DNA of 64,000 nucleotides from Oscillospiraceae bacterium (GTDB lineage Bacteria; Bacillota; Clostridia; Oscillospirales; Oscillospiraceae): the NCBI GenBank assembly GCA_017622995.1, contig JAGAQA010000009.1, forward strand, positions 1 through 64,000, read 5' to 3'. Position numbers and translations under genes: made by a program. The notes beneath the pieces were generated by a model. The model searched no databases. It was not told where the DNA came from and worked only from the letters and a program-made list of their open reading frames with translations. This document shows, one piece after another, positions 41,940 to 49,509 of this stretch (positions are counted from its first letter, which is position 1; each line of letters begins with the position of its first letter).

Positions 41940-42773
41940 ATGAAAAGCCAAAGCATTGGTAAGAAAGCCTTGATCGTATTTTTTGCAATTGTGATTCTTC
42001 TTTCCGCGGTGGTGGAAACCCTGATTTGCCGGGGCGGCCCGGAGTGGCTCTATCTGATTTTGATGTGGATACCTGCCCTGGCGGCCACCGTGGCAAACTG
42101 TATTTCCTTCCGGGAAAACGGGGAGCCCTTCTCGTTGAAGAAGCTGTTTGCAAAAGGCGGCTTCCGGAAATGCAGGCTGCGCTATGTGCTGCTGGGCTGC
42201 CTGCTGCCCCTTGTTTATCTGCTGGTTCCCTACATGGTGTACTGGCGGCTGTACCCGGAGAATTTCGCCTATCACGGCGACCCATTGGTGCTGGTGCTGA
42301 AGGATATTCTGCCCGTGCTGGTGATTGGCATTCTGATTTCCCTGATGTCCGCTCTGGGGGAGGAAATCGGCTGGCGGGGCTTCATGGTGCCTGCGCTGTA
42401 TGAAAGACTGGGTCTCAACAAAACCCTGCTGATTTCCAGCCTGTTCTGGTGCTGCTGGCACCTGCCCCTGCTGATCGGCGGCGACTATATGCCAGGAACC
42501 CCGCTGTGGTATCAGCTGCCCGCTTTTGTACTGTGCATCTTCCCGGTGGGCGTGATGGCGGGGCTGCTGTCGCTGGAAAGCGGCAGCGTGTGGCCTGCGG
42601 CCTTTCTCCATGCGGCCCACAACAACTACGATCAGGCAGTGTTCGGCCTTATAACCCGGGGGGATAACAGAATGTTCTTTGTCAGCGAAACCGGCATTCT
42701 GACCATCCTCTGCGCCTGGGTATTGGCAGCTGTTATGTACACACGCGTAAGGAAACAAGGAAAGTATCTGTAA
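41940..42773 (+). CDS. CPBP-family intramembrane metalloprotease
   Basis: 277 aa with about eight membrane helices. The CPBP (CAAX protease/bacteriocin-processing) motifs are present: EEIGWRGFMVPAL (EExxxR), SSLFWCCWHLPLL (FxxxH) and AAFLHAAHNN (HxxxN-type third motif). Bacterial members are linked to peptide processing, bacteriocin immunity or membrane protein turnover. AAGGAG lies 7 bases before the ATG at 41940. Under probable control of the adjacent TetR protein. Substrate unknown. Confidence 0.88.
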   Translation: MKSQSIGKKALIVFFAIVILLSAVVETLICRGGPEWLYLILMWIPALAATVANCISFRENGEPFSLKKLFAKGGFRKCRLRYVLLGCLLPLVYLLVPYMVYWRLYPENFAYHGDPLVLVLKDILPVLVIGILISLMSALGEEIGWRGFMVPALYERLGLNKTLLISSLFWCCWHLPLLIGGDYMPGTPLWYQLPAFVLCIFPVGVMAGLLSLESGSVWPAAFLHAAHNNYDQAVFGLITRGDNRMFFVSETGILTILCAWVLAAVMYTRVRKQGKYL

Positions 42774-42887
42774 AACGGCCACATACCCATACAAAAAGTG
42801 CCTATATAAATCCGGAATATTCTTGTAAAATATGGGTTGTAAGCTTAGAATAACTCAAATATTCAATGATTTAAGGAGAAAAAAGCT

Positions 42888-43064
42888 ATGGAAAACAATT
42901 CAATTCGTCAGATCGTTTCTGTCATTTTCAAGGCCGTGACCCTGGCCATGGGTGTTGCCGTTGTGGTTCTGTCCTGCCTGGGCAGTCTGGAACCGCAAAC
43001 CGGTGTCACGCTGCTTGGCATCGGCCTTGCCTGCGCGGGTGCGGCTATGCGGGCGAAACAGTGA
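42888..43064 (+). CDS. small two-helix membrane protein (DUF6903-like)
   Basis: 58 aa: MENNSIRQIVSVIFKAVTLA, followed by MGVAVVVLSCLG, then a short turn with EPQTG and a second hydrophobic helix VTLLGIGLACAGAAM. The layout fits small Clostridial membrane proteins of the DUF6903 kind. AAGGAG lies 7 bases before the ATG. First of four very small genes read in tight succession (42888-43911); its stop overlaps the GTG of the next gene (GTGA). Function unknown. Confidence 0.65.
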   Translation: MENNSIRQIVSVIFKAVTLAMGVAVVVLSCLGSLEPQTGVTLLGIGLACAGAAMRAKQ

Positions 43065-43264
43065 CGAATACTGTTGTCGGGCGGGAATCCTGCCCATGCA
43101 GGCGTATGAACTGTCCCAGACATGGTGACTGCGCAGCCTGCCGGGAACACCACCATGTTTCCGGCAGGAAACCGCTGACCCGATGCGAAAAGCTGGCACG
43201 GAAGGAGCAGCGAAAACAAGGTAAGCTGAAAAGGAGATCGCTTGATGATGGAAGATGTATTTGA
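43061..43264 (+). CDS. small Cys/His-rich protein, probable metal binding
   Basis: 67 aa. CPCRRMNCPRHGDCAACREH is the key motif (four closely spaced Cys plus RHG and a following HHH), then a Lys/Arg-rich tail. Short Clostridial proteins with the pattern CxRHGxCxxCxxHH form a recurrent uncharacterised family, likely a zinc-knuckle type. The start is taken as GTG at 43061 overlapping the previous stop; an internal ATG (43106) would cut the motif. Its end overlaps the start of the next gene by 20 bases. Basic character suggests nucleic acid binding, unproven. Confidence 0.6.
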   Translation: MTNTVVGRESCPCRRMNCPRHGDCAACREHHHVSGRKPLTRCEKLARKEQRKQGKLKRRSLDDGRCI

Positions 43265-43529
43265 TTTCCTTCGGGCGGCGCTGCCGTGGATTGTGATGGG
43301 GCTGCTGTTGGCGGTGTTTTTTGCCAGTAGTGCGGGAAAGGAAAAGAAGGAAGAAACGCCTGACAATTATGGAACCACGGGAATGTGCCTTGGTATGTGC
43401 TTTGGAACTGCCATCGGCACTGCCCTTGGCAATCATATCGGTCTCGGAATCTCCCTGGGTATGCTGATCGGTCTTGTTGTCGGCAGTAGCATCAAAAAAG
43501 AGGGACAGGGCGATGACCAAAAGGAGTAA
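43245..43529 (+). CDS. small glycine-zipper membrane protein
   Basis: 94 aa. One hydrophobic helix near the N-terminus (LPWIVMGLLLAVFFASS), a charged turn KEKKEETPDNYG, then a Gly-rich hydrophobic C-terminal part (GTAIGTALGNHIGLGISLG, MLIGLVVGSS) with repeated GxxxG spacing. AAGGAG lies 8 to 9 bases before the ATG at 43245. Proteins like this are widespread next to small Cys-rich genes in Clostridia (from memory). Function unknown. Confidence 0.65.
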   Translation: MMEDVFDFLRAALPWIVMGLLLAVFFASSAGKEKKEETPDNYGTTGMCLGMCFGTAIGTALGNHIGLGISLGMLIGLVVGSSIKKEGQGDDQKE

Positions 43530-43911
43530 AGCTGTTTTCATCGCGCTCCCCCTGCTGGTTCTTGCGGGGATTGCCGCGTTTCTGTCCTGTTCCAATCGGG
43601 AGGAGTTTACAGGCAGCCGCGTGAAAAACCCGGATGCCTATTTGCTGGACATCGAGAGAATGAACGGGACCGATCTGCACACGCTTGAGCTGCGCCAGGG
43701 GGATGTCCTTCAAATCCAGTTTGAAACAAAGAAAGGTTCTATGTATGCGCAGATCAAAGCCCCGGACGGGACGAGCCTATACCGCGGAAACGGGAAAGAG
43801 ACCACGTCTTTCACGGTGAACATCCGGGAAACCGGCGTCTACACGGTTGTTGTGGAAGCCCGTCACGCAAAAGGGACCCTTCATATTCACCTTGCAGAAG
43901 GCAACCAGTGA
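43513..43911 (+). CDS. small secreted or membrane-anchored protein
   Basis: 132 aa. One N-terminal hydrophobic segment (AVFIALPLLVLAGIAAFLSC) after a basic TKRSK start; the Cys could be a lipoprotein site, though Phe at -3 is not standard. The remainder reads as a beta-sandwich (LELRQGDVLQIQFETKKG, YAQIKAPDGTSLYRGNGKE, ETGVYTVVVEARHAKG), similar to small domains that bind outer-surface ligands. Its start overlaps the preceding gene by 17 bases. Family not recognised. Confidence 0.6.
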   Translation: MTKRSKAVFIALPLLVLAGIAAFLSCSNREEFTGSRVKNPDAYLLDIERMNGTDLHTLELRQGDVLQIQFETKKGSMYAQIKAPDGTSLYRGNGKETTSFTVNIRETGVYTVVVEARHAKGTLHIHLAEGNQ

Positions 43912-43951
43912 AGATAATAGATCAATCAAAACCTGTATCGGAGGATATAGA

Positions 43952-44560
43952 ATGAAACGTTTGGTCATATATGTACATGGCAAAGGCGGCAGCGCGGAGG
44001 AAGCGAAGCATTACCGGCCGCTCTTTGCCGAAAGTGATGTGATCGGCTTTGACTATCACGCACAAACTCCCTGGGAAGCGAAAGACGAATTCCCGCGGTT
44101 CTTTGATTTGCACAGCAAGGGATACGATTCCGTTATCCTGATTGCAAACAGCATCGGGGCTTACTTTTCGATGAATGCCTTGGCTGGGAAGAAGATTTCC
44201 CAGGCCATGTTTGTCTCGCCCATCGTAGACATGGAACGGCTCATTACAGATATGATGATGTGGGCCAAGGTAACAGAGGCGGAGCTGGAAAGCAAAAAAG
44301 AGATTTCCACGGAGTTTGGAGAAACCTTATCCTGGGAGTATCTGTGCTATGTGCGAAAGTATCCCATCCGGTGGAGCATCCCCACCCGCATTTTGTATGG
44401 GGGAAAGGATCACCTGACTTCCAGAGAAACCATTTCCGGATTCGCGGATCGAATTGGCGCAGGCCTCACCGTAATGGAGGACGGAGAACACTGGTTCCAT
44501 ACAGAGGAGCAGATGAACGTCCTTGATCATTGGATCAGCAACTCCATTCGACCACTTTAG
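43952..44560 (+). CDS. alpha/beta hydrolase
   Basis: 202 aa. LVIYVHGKGGSAEEAKHY provides the oxyanion-hole HGxG region; the nucleophile elbow is ILIANSIGAYF (Ser in NSIGA); Asp is likely in ILYGGKDHL and His in VMEDGEHWFH. A compact cytoplasmic hydrolase without a lid domain. GGAGG lies 9 bases before the ATG at 43952. It is close to the preceding small gene (40 bases) and may share its transcript. Substrate unknown. Confidence 0.82.
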   Translation: MKRLVIYVHGKGGSAEEAKHYRPLFAESDVIGFDYHAQTPWEAKDEFPRFFDLHSKGYDSVILIANSIGAYFSMNALAGKKISQAMFVSPIVDMERLITDMMMWAKVTEAELESKKEISTEFGETLSWEYLCYVRKYPIRWSIPTRILYGGKDHLTSRETISGFADRIGAGLTVMEDGEHWFHTEEQMNVLDHWISNSIRPL

Positions 44561-44577
44561 GAAAAGGAGATACACAA

Positions 44578-44685
44578 ATGAACGTTACATATGAACACAA
44601 GCCCGCCATGACCTTTATCGGCTATTCCACCTCCATTCGCCCGGAGGAGGGGGGCAACGTGATCAAGCGATGCCGTTTCAATTGA
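44578..44685 (+). pseudogene. truncated GyrI-like/effector-binding protein
   Basis: 35 codons after AAAAGGAG: MNVTYEHKPAMTFIGYSTSI RPEEGG, the standard beginning of small GyrI-like (AraC effector-binding) proteins, which run to about 150-160 residues. It stops at TGA 44683 and no continuation is visible, so all but the first strand has been deleted. The scar lies near 44655, within a run of purines. Confidence 0.65.
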
Positions 44686-44775
44686 AGCATAGTATCAGAC
44701 CGCTGCAACGGTATGCAGCGGGGGAATGACACAAAAGGTGGGGTGAACTGCGGATGGAATCCACCGCCCCAAAAG

Positions 44776-44826
44776 AAACACCCTTGATCATCGATGGGAT
44801 CCGGCGATGGTGTCAAGGGTGTTTTT
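44776..44826. terminator. bidirectional terminator
   Basis: AAACACCCTTGA pairs with TCAAGGGTGTTT around a loop with a small inner stem; T-runs both ways. The stem resembles that of the 53474 terminator (CCCTTGATCAT in both). Confidence 0.75.
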
Positions 44827-44844
44827 GTAGTTTGTTCCGGCTGC

Positions 44845-45219
44845 TTATTGGGCGTTCAGCTTTTGCTCGATCTCCCGATCGGGCCAATAGCCCCAGGATT
44901 CCACAATCCTGGCGTTTTCCACTTTGAAGTTCTCCAGAGCCTCAAACCGAATGTGCCTGCCGGTTTCCCTGTGGAGACCGTCGTAAAGGACACGGGTTGC
45001 TACCATGCCGCCCTCCGCAAAAATATCAATCATTTTCGCATTCAAATAAATGTATTGTTCCGCTACGATTTTCAGGATGCCCACGGCGTCGGCATTGCTC
45101 CTTGCCCCGGCAGGGCTGTGGTCAATGTAATTCTCGGACATACAGTCCATGACGAACGCATAATTTCGGTTGGTGTAGCCCTCCTGAAAAAAGCGGCTCA
45201 CGATTTCCTTGGGTGTCAT
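44845..45219 (-). CDS. SnoaL-like (NTF2-fold) protein
   Basis: 124 aa. NTF2-like cone fold of the SnoaL/ester-cyclase type: IVSRFFQEGYTNRNYAFVMD, then YIDHSP, VATRVLYDGLHRETGRHIRF and a last strand NARIVESWGYWP. The buried His/Asp pair expected for polyketide-cyclase-like proteins is compatible with NYIDH and ESWGYWPD. Such proteins are often stand-alone small-molecule binders or isomerases in bacteria. GGAGG precedes the ATG. Single gene. An imperfect dyad GGAAGCT/AAGCTTCC lies in its upstream region. Confidence 0.78.
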   Translation of the reverse strand: MTPKEIVSRFFQEGYTNRNYAFVMDCMSENYIDHSPAGARSNADAVGILKIVAEQYIYLNAKMIDIFAEGGMVATRVLYDGLHRETGRHIRFEALENFKVENARIVESWGYWPDREIEQKLNAQ

Positions 45220-45395
45220 AACAGGTTCCTCCTTTTTCGGAAGCTCTGCTTCAATCGGCAGAAGCTTCCTTTGTTTGCTCTCATTGTAATTGTTGGAACA
45301 GAATATTTCAAAGGTTAATCGCGTAACCTATGACAAAAAAGGAAGCTGTGATTTGTGAATGTTTTCCGAAATGCGATTCCTATAAAATGTCTGCT

Positions 45396-45552
45396 GAATA
45401 AGCCGCCAATGCGGCTTATTCACACACCGAAGGTGTGTAATTTCAAAAAATGGCTCTTTTTAACCTTTTTTTGAAATTCAGACGGCAATCAATGCCCGAA
45501 TAACGCAAAGATTGCCGGAAAGCCTTGGCTTTCAAGGCTTTTTGCGTTATTC
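45396..45552. repeat. MITE-like element built of nested inverted repeats
   Basis: Four hairpins in a row: GAATAAGCCGC/GCGGCTTATTC (45396-45421), ACACACC/GGTGTGT (45422-45438), AATTTCAAAAA/TTTTTTGAAATT (45439-45478) and GAATAACGCAAA/TTTGCGTTATTC (45498-45552) enclosing AAGCCTT/AAGGCTT. The outer ends both begin or finish with GAATAA/TTATTC. Noncoding; probably a small non-autonomous mobile element or a dispersed repeat. Confidence 0.6.
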
Positions 45553-45578
45553 AGTACGCATTATCATAGCAAAAACGA

Positions 45579-45607
45579 TTGAAAAATGATAGGGGAAATC
45601 GTATAAT
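45579..45607 (+). promoter_or_regulatory. promoter of the hydrolase gene at 45648
   Basis: TTGAAA (45579-45584), 17-base spacer, TATAAT (45602-45607), starting 26 bases after the MITE-like element. Confidence 0.75.
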
Positions 45608-45647
45608 AATAACAACTGCTTTTTATGATTCGGTGGAGGTGTCTGCA

Positions 45648-46463
45648 TTGACGGAAAAGATTTTTGAAACGCCCTTGGGGCCCATTCACTATTGGCAGAA
45701 TCTGGTTTTTCCCGATGATGTTACGCTTGTGTTTCTTCCCGGTCTGACGGCGGATCACCGGTTGTTTGACAAACAGATCGGGTATTTTGAAGGGAAATAC
45801 AATGTTTTCGTCTGGGACGCGCCGGGTCATGGGGCCTCCTGGCCCTTTGAATTCCGGTTCAGCCTGGCGGATAAGGCAGCCTGGCTGGACCAGATTCTGA
45901 GTCGGGAGGGGATTACAAAGCCCGTCATTGTGGGCCAGTCCATGGGCGGCTATGTGGGACAGGCCTATGCGGAAAGCTTTCCTCAAAAGCTGCGGGGCTT
46001 TGTTTCCATCGATTCGGCGCCCCTGCAGCGGAAATACGTCACCGGGGCAGAGCTTTGGCTGCTCAAAAGAATGGAGCCGGTCTATGCCCTGTATCCCTGG
46101 AAATCCCTGCTGAAGACCGGTTCCAATGGGGTTGCAGTCTCTCCGTACGGCAGAAATCTGATGCGGGAAATGATGATGGTCTATGACGGAGACCAGAGCC
46201 GGTACGCCCGGCTGTCCGGCCACGGCTTCCGGATTCTTGCGGAAGCAATGGAAAAGGATCTTCCCTATGAGCTGAAATGCCCCGCACTGCTGATCTGCGG
46301 AAAAAAGGATCATGCCGGCTCCTGCATCCGGTACAACAAGGCATGGCACAAGCATACCGGAATCCCTCTGGAGTGGATCGAGGATGCGGGACATAATTCC
46401 AATACGGACAAGCCGGAATACATCAACGCCCTCATTGCGGAATTTGTAAAAAAGCTGGCATAA
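45648..46463 (+). CDS. alpha/beta hydrolase
   Basis: 271 aa. LVFLPGLTADHRLFDKQ (oxyanion region), FVWDAPGHGAS, nucleophile Ser in VIVGQSMGGYVGQ, acid in LLICGKKDHAGS and His in IEDAGHNSNTD. It belongs to the broad alpha/beta hydrolase group (esterase, lipase or thioesterase-like). The start is a TTG at 45648 because GGAGG lies 8 bases upstream and the frame before it overlaps the promoter. Ends at a terminator shared with the MerR gene. Substrate unknown. Confidence 0.85.
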   Translation: MTEKIFETPLGPIHYWQNLVFPDDVTLVFLPGLTADHRLFDKQIGYFEGKYNVFVWDAPGHGASWPFEFRFSLADKAAWLDQILSREGITKPVIVGQSMGGYVGQAYAESFPQKLRGFVSIDSAPLQRKYVTGAELWLLKRMEPVYALYPWKSLLKTGSNGVAVSPYGRNLMREMMMVYDGDQSRYARLSGHGFRILAEAMEKDLPYELKCPALLICGKKDHAGSCIRYNKAWHKHTGIPLEWIEDAGHNSNTDKPEYINALIAEFVKKLA

Positions 46464-46469
46464 ATATAA

Positions 46470-46496
46470 TTGGGGCTGCCCGTTGGGCAGCCCCAA
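46470..46496. terminator. hairpin between convergent genes
   Basis: TTGGGGCTGCCC and GGGCAGCCCCAA form a perfect 12-bp stem with a 3-base loop between the hydrolase (+) and MerR (-) genes. Confidence 0.65.
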
Positions 46497-46499
46497 TGC

Positions 46500-47219
46500 T
46501 TATTTGCAGTAAACTTCAATTGCCTCATGGGCAAACTGCGCTGTGCCGGGTCCGCCGGCTTTGTCGATGTTCTCCGTCATGCTGTCACCGGCAATATACA
46601 TCTGACCCAGGCTCCGCAGGATCTCCTTGGTGCAGGTATAGTAGTGGTCGGTGATGAAGGCCTGCAGCTTGGCAACCAGCGCCTGGGCGGCCCCGGAGGC
46701 GGGAGAGGCATCCCGGAGGGAACCCAGCTGGGCGAAAATGTCCATGATTCCCTCGGCATTCTCCCGGGTCTGCTGGGGCGTGGCCTTTTTCTGCTCAAAT
46801 TCACGCCATGCGTTGGTGCTGCCCCACTTCTGCTTGGCTTCTTCGGTATAGCGGTCAATCTCGGTGGTATCAAATTTGGAAAAGTCCATGGTATATACTC
46901 CTGTTCTTTGAATTTCCCGGGCATGGGAAATGAGCTGTTCCAGGTGATCCCTCTGCATTTCCAGCAGGTGCACCTGCTGAGAAAGGGCCTCCATGGGATC
47001 AAAGACCGGAGAATCCAGGATTTTCTTGATTTCCTTCAGGGGAAACTGCAGCTGGCGAAACAGCAATATGGACTGCATTCTGGCCAGGGCCGAATCGTCA
47101 TAGAGCCGGTAGCCCGCCTCGGTTACCTGGGTCGGCTTCAGCAGTCCGATGGCATCGTAGTGGTGGAGTGTGCGCACACTCACACCGGTGATGCGGCTGA
47201 CTTCCTTGACGGTTTTCAT
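46500..47219 (-). CDS. MerR-family regulator with TipAS domain
   Basis: 239 aa. MerR HTH at the N-terminus (VKEVSRITGVSVRTLHHYDA, IGLLKPTQVTEAGYRLYDD), a coiled dimerisation helix (about 75-115), then a TipAS-type antibiotic-recognition domain (YTEEAKQKWGSTNAWREFEQ, and the final YTCTKEILRSLGQMYIAGDS). TipA-like regulators bind thiopeptides or other amphipathic drugs and activate resistance genes. GGGAGGG favours ATG 47219 over 47225. Its own promoter has the 19-base spacer typical of MerR control, so autoregulation is likely. No resistance gene is obvious next to it. Confidence 0.9.
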   Translation of the reverse strand: MKTVKEVSRITGVSVRTLHHYDAIGLLKPTQVTEAGYRLYDDSALARMQSILLFRQLQFPLKEIKKILDSPVFDPMEALSQQVHLLEMQRDHLEQLISHAREIQRTGVYTMDFSKFDTTEIDRYTEEAKQKWGSTNAWREFEQKKATPQQTRENAEGIMDIFAQLGSLRDASPASGAAQALVAKLQAFITDHYYTCTKEILRSLGQMYIAGDSMTENIDKAGGPGTAQFAHEAIEVYCK

Positions 47220-47305
47220 TTCCATCCCTCCCGGGGGAAGTCCGATCCTGCCGGCCACGGCGGAGAAAATCGCCTGCCGCCGGTGTCGAGCTTCCCGATG
47301 AACAC

Positions 47306-47336
47306 AGTATAAACTATGACGTTAGGTGAGAGTCAA
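47306..47336 (-). promoter_or_regulatory. MerR-type promoter with 19-base spacer
   Basis: On the minus strand TTGACT (47331-47336) and TATACT (47306-47311) are 19 bases apart, the overlong spacing that MerR proteins correct by twisting DNA. The spacer contains CTCACCTAACGT. Confidence 0.75.
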
Positions 47337-47354
47337 TAGGGAAATGGAAAAAAT

Positions 47355-47579
47355 TTATTTTTCTTTCTCTGCCGCGATGCGCAGCAGCTTAGACATCAGG
47401 GGCACATAGGTTCCGGCAAACACCAGCACGGAGAGAACCGTGATGGTTTTCTGATGCTTTTTCGGCGCGTTTACGCCAACAAGCAGCCCCATGGAAAACA
47501 GACAGAACTTTACCAGGGCAAAATCCTTCCAGTCGCTTTTGCTGGCATACAGGTTTCCCAACTCAATCAGCTTTTTCAT
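47355..47579 (-). CDS. small membrane protein (permease-of-phosphate-ABC-transporter-like label)
   Basis: 74 aa. One long hydrophobic part (VKFCLFSMGLLVGVNA) and a second (TITVLSVLVFAGTYVPLM) separated by a basic turn PKKHQKT, with charged ends. Proteins of this kind are common in Clostridia under the weakly supported name 'permease of phosphate ABC transporter'; no real permease features are present. It begins 10 bases after the dehydrogenase gene and is probably co-transcribed with it. Confidence 0.65.
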   Translation of the reverse strand: MKKLIELGNLYASKSDWKDFALVKFCLFSMGLLVGVNAPKKHQKTITVLSVLVFAGTYVPLMSKLLRIAAEKEK

Positions 47580-47589
47580 ACAGTCCTCC

Positions 47590-48549
47590 TTATAGATTGA
47601 CCACGTTCTGGGGGGTGCCTGCCAGGAAGGCGCGGATATTCTCCACCACCGTGTCCAGAAGCCTTTGGCGGCTTTCTACAGGCGCCCAGGCGATGTGCGG
47701 AGTGATGAGGCAGTTTTTGCAGGAAAGCAGGGGATTGTCTGCTTCCGGAGGCTCCTGACAGATCACATCCAGGGCGGCGCCCCGGAGTTTTCCGGTGTTC
47801 AGGGCCTGGACCAGGGCCCCTTCGTCCACAAGGGCGCCCCGGGCGGTGTTGATCAGCATGGCCTCGTCCTTCATTTTGGCAATGGCGGAGGCGTTGATGA
47901 TCCCTTCCGTTTCCGGAAACAGGGGACAGTGGAGGGAGACAATATCGGATTTTTGGAGCAGCGTATCCAGATCCACATAGGTGCCGATGCTTCGGCCCTC
48001 CGCACTTTGGCTCCGGTTGTAGGCCAGAACCTCCATGCCAAAGGCCCGGGCCAGTCTGCCCACGGCTTTTCCGATGCTGCCGAAGCCGATGATGCCCAGG
48101 GTTTTTCCGGCCAGCTCGGTCTGAGGGGTCAGCCAGTAGCAGAAGCAGCCTGCTTTTTCCCATCCGCCGGCGTGGACATCCCGGTCGTGGAGGCCAATCC
48201 GGTGGCACAGCTCCAGAATCATGGCCATGGTAAACTGGGCAACCGCGGCGGTTCCATAGCTGGGAACGTTGGTGACGGGGATGCCCCGTTTGGCGCAGGC
48301 GGCGCAATCCACCACATTGTATCCCGTAGCCTGAACGCAGATCAGGCGGATGTTTGGGCAGGCGGCCAGGAGAGACTCGGTAATGGGAACCTTGTTGACA
48401 AGCACGATTTCGGCCTCTCCGATTCTTGAGATTGCTTCCGCTTCCGAATCCGTTCGGTCGTAGATGGTTACATCCCCAAACTGGTTGAGGCATTCATAGG
48501 ACAGGTCACCGGGATTCAGCGCGTAACCGTCCAGTACAATGAGTTTCAT
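47590..48549 (-). CDS. D-isomer-specific 2-hydroxyacid dehydrogenase
   Basis: 319 aa. NAD-binding Rossmann domain with LGIIGFGSIGKAVGRLARAF, and the catalytic triad Arg in NTARGALVDE, Glu in CQEPPEADN and His in ITPHIAWAP. It reversibly reduces a 2-keto acid to a D-2-hydroxy acid (glycerate/hydroxypyruvate or similar). I start at ATG 48549 (GGAGG 7 bases upstream) rather than 48555. A promoter TTTACA/TATAAT precedes it. The closest functional label is glycerate dehydrogenase, but residues do not settle substrate. Confidence 0.88.
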   Translation of the reverse strand: MKLIVLDGYALNPGDLSYECLNQFGDVTIYDRTDSEAEAISRIGEAEIVLVNKVPITESLLAACPNIRLICVQATGYNVVDCAACAKRGIPVTNVPSYGTAAVAQFTMAMILELCHRIGLHDRDVHAGGWEKAGCFCYWLTPQTELAGKTLGIIGFGSIGKAVGRLARAFGMEVLAYNRSQSAEGRSIGTYVDLDTLLQKSDIVSLHCPLFPETEGIINASAIAKMKDEAMLINTARGALVDEGALVQALNTGKLRGAALDVICQEPPEADNPLLSCKNCLITPHIAWAPVESRQRLLDTVVENIRAFLAGTPQNVVNL

Positions 48550-48569
48550 GGTCATTCCTCCTTTTCCAT

Positions 48570-48598
48570 ATTATAACGGAAAACCCGGGGCTTGTAAA
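48570..48598 (-). promoter_or_regulatory. promoter of the dehydrogenase gene
   Basis: Minus strand TTTACA (48593-48598), 17-base spacer, TATAAT (48570-48575). Confidence 0.7.
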
Positions 48599-48623
48599 TC
48601 GGAAAAGAACGCCGGAAAACGAG

Positions 48624-48677
48624 AAAAAAGATGGGCCGGGCTTTGGAGAAGCTCCAAGTCAGGGCACATCTTTTTTT
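48624..48677 (-). terminator. terminator of the cbiMNQO operon
   Basis: AAAAAAGATG...GCC and GGGCACATCTTTTTTT flank an inner TTTGGA/TCCAA stem right at the cbiO stop codon. Usable on both strands, with the T-run longer on the + strand. Confidence 0.65.
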
Positions 48678-49509
48678 AGCGGGAGACCACGGATTGCTTC
48701 AGCCACTGCCGGTACTGATCCATGGTCAGGGGATAGGCGCTTTCGCCGGGGCGGGCGGCTTCCGCGGCCTGCCAGAGCCAGGGCTTCCGCAGGCTTGCCT
48801 GCTCCAAAAGGGCGGAATCGGAGAAAATATGGGCCAAGGAGTCGTCGGCAATCAGGCGGCCATGGGAGAACACCAGACCCCGCGCAGCGAATCTTGCCGC
48901 GAAATCCACATCGTGGGTGCTGACCACCAGAGCAATGCCCGCCTCCGACAGCTGGTCCAGGGTCTCCTCCAGCCGGGTCACGTTCTCCGGGTCCAGAGAG
49001 GAGGTGGGCTCGTCCAGCAGGATAAGCTCCGGCTCCATGGCAAGAATATCCGCGATGGTAACCCGTTTCTTTTCCCCGCCGGACAGGAACTGGGGGGACC
49101 GTTGGGCGTAGTCATGCAGGCCCATGGAGGAAAGGGCCTCGCCGGTGCGTTTTTCAACCTCCTGCAAAGGCAGACCCAGGTTCATGGGGCCGAAGGATAC
49201 TTCGCCCTCTACGGTTACGGCCAGGATCTGGTTTTCCGCCTCCTGAAAAACAATGCCGACCCGGCGGCGGAGCTCCAGAAGGTCCTTTTTCTTGCGGGTG
49301 ACCGGCTGGCCCCCACAGAACAGCGTTCCTTCCCCGGGCTCCAGAATGCCGTTGCACAGCAGAAAAAAGGTGGATTTGCCGGCACCGTTGCGGCCCAGCA
49401 CCGCAACCCGTTCCCCTTTCCCAATGGAAACGGACAGGTTTTTCACAGCCATGGGGCCGTCCGGATAGGCATAGCTTACGTTTTCAAGCTGAATAATGGG
49501 CGCGTCCAT
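48676..49509 (-). CDS. cbiO: ECF cobalt transporter ATPase
   Basis: 277 aa ABC ATPase. Walker A GRNGAGKST, Q-loop VGIVFQEAENQ, signature LSGGEKKR, Walker B LILLDEPTSSLD, switch His in STHDVDF. Energises the CbiMNQ cobalt importer from the cytoplasmic side. Starts at ATG 49509, overlapping the cbiQ stop as TGATG. The C-terminal 40 residues extend beyond the ABC core. Last gene of the operon. Confidence 0.95.
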   Translation of the reverse strand: MDAPIIQLENVSYAYPDGPMAVKNLSVSIGKGERVAVLGRNGAGKSTFFLLCNGILEPGEGTLFCGGQPVTRKKKDLLELRRRVGIVFQEAENQILAVTVEGEVSFGPMNLGLPLQEVEKRTGEALSSMGLHDYAQRSPQFLSGGEKKRVTIADILAMEPELILLDEPTSSLDPENVTRLEETLDQLSEAGIALVVSTHDVDFAARFAARGLVFSHGRLIADDSLAHIFSDSALLEQASLRKPWLWQAAEAARPGESAYPLTMDQYRQWLKQSVVSR

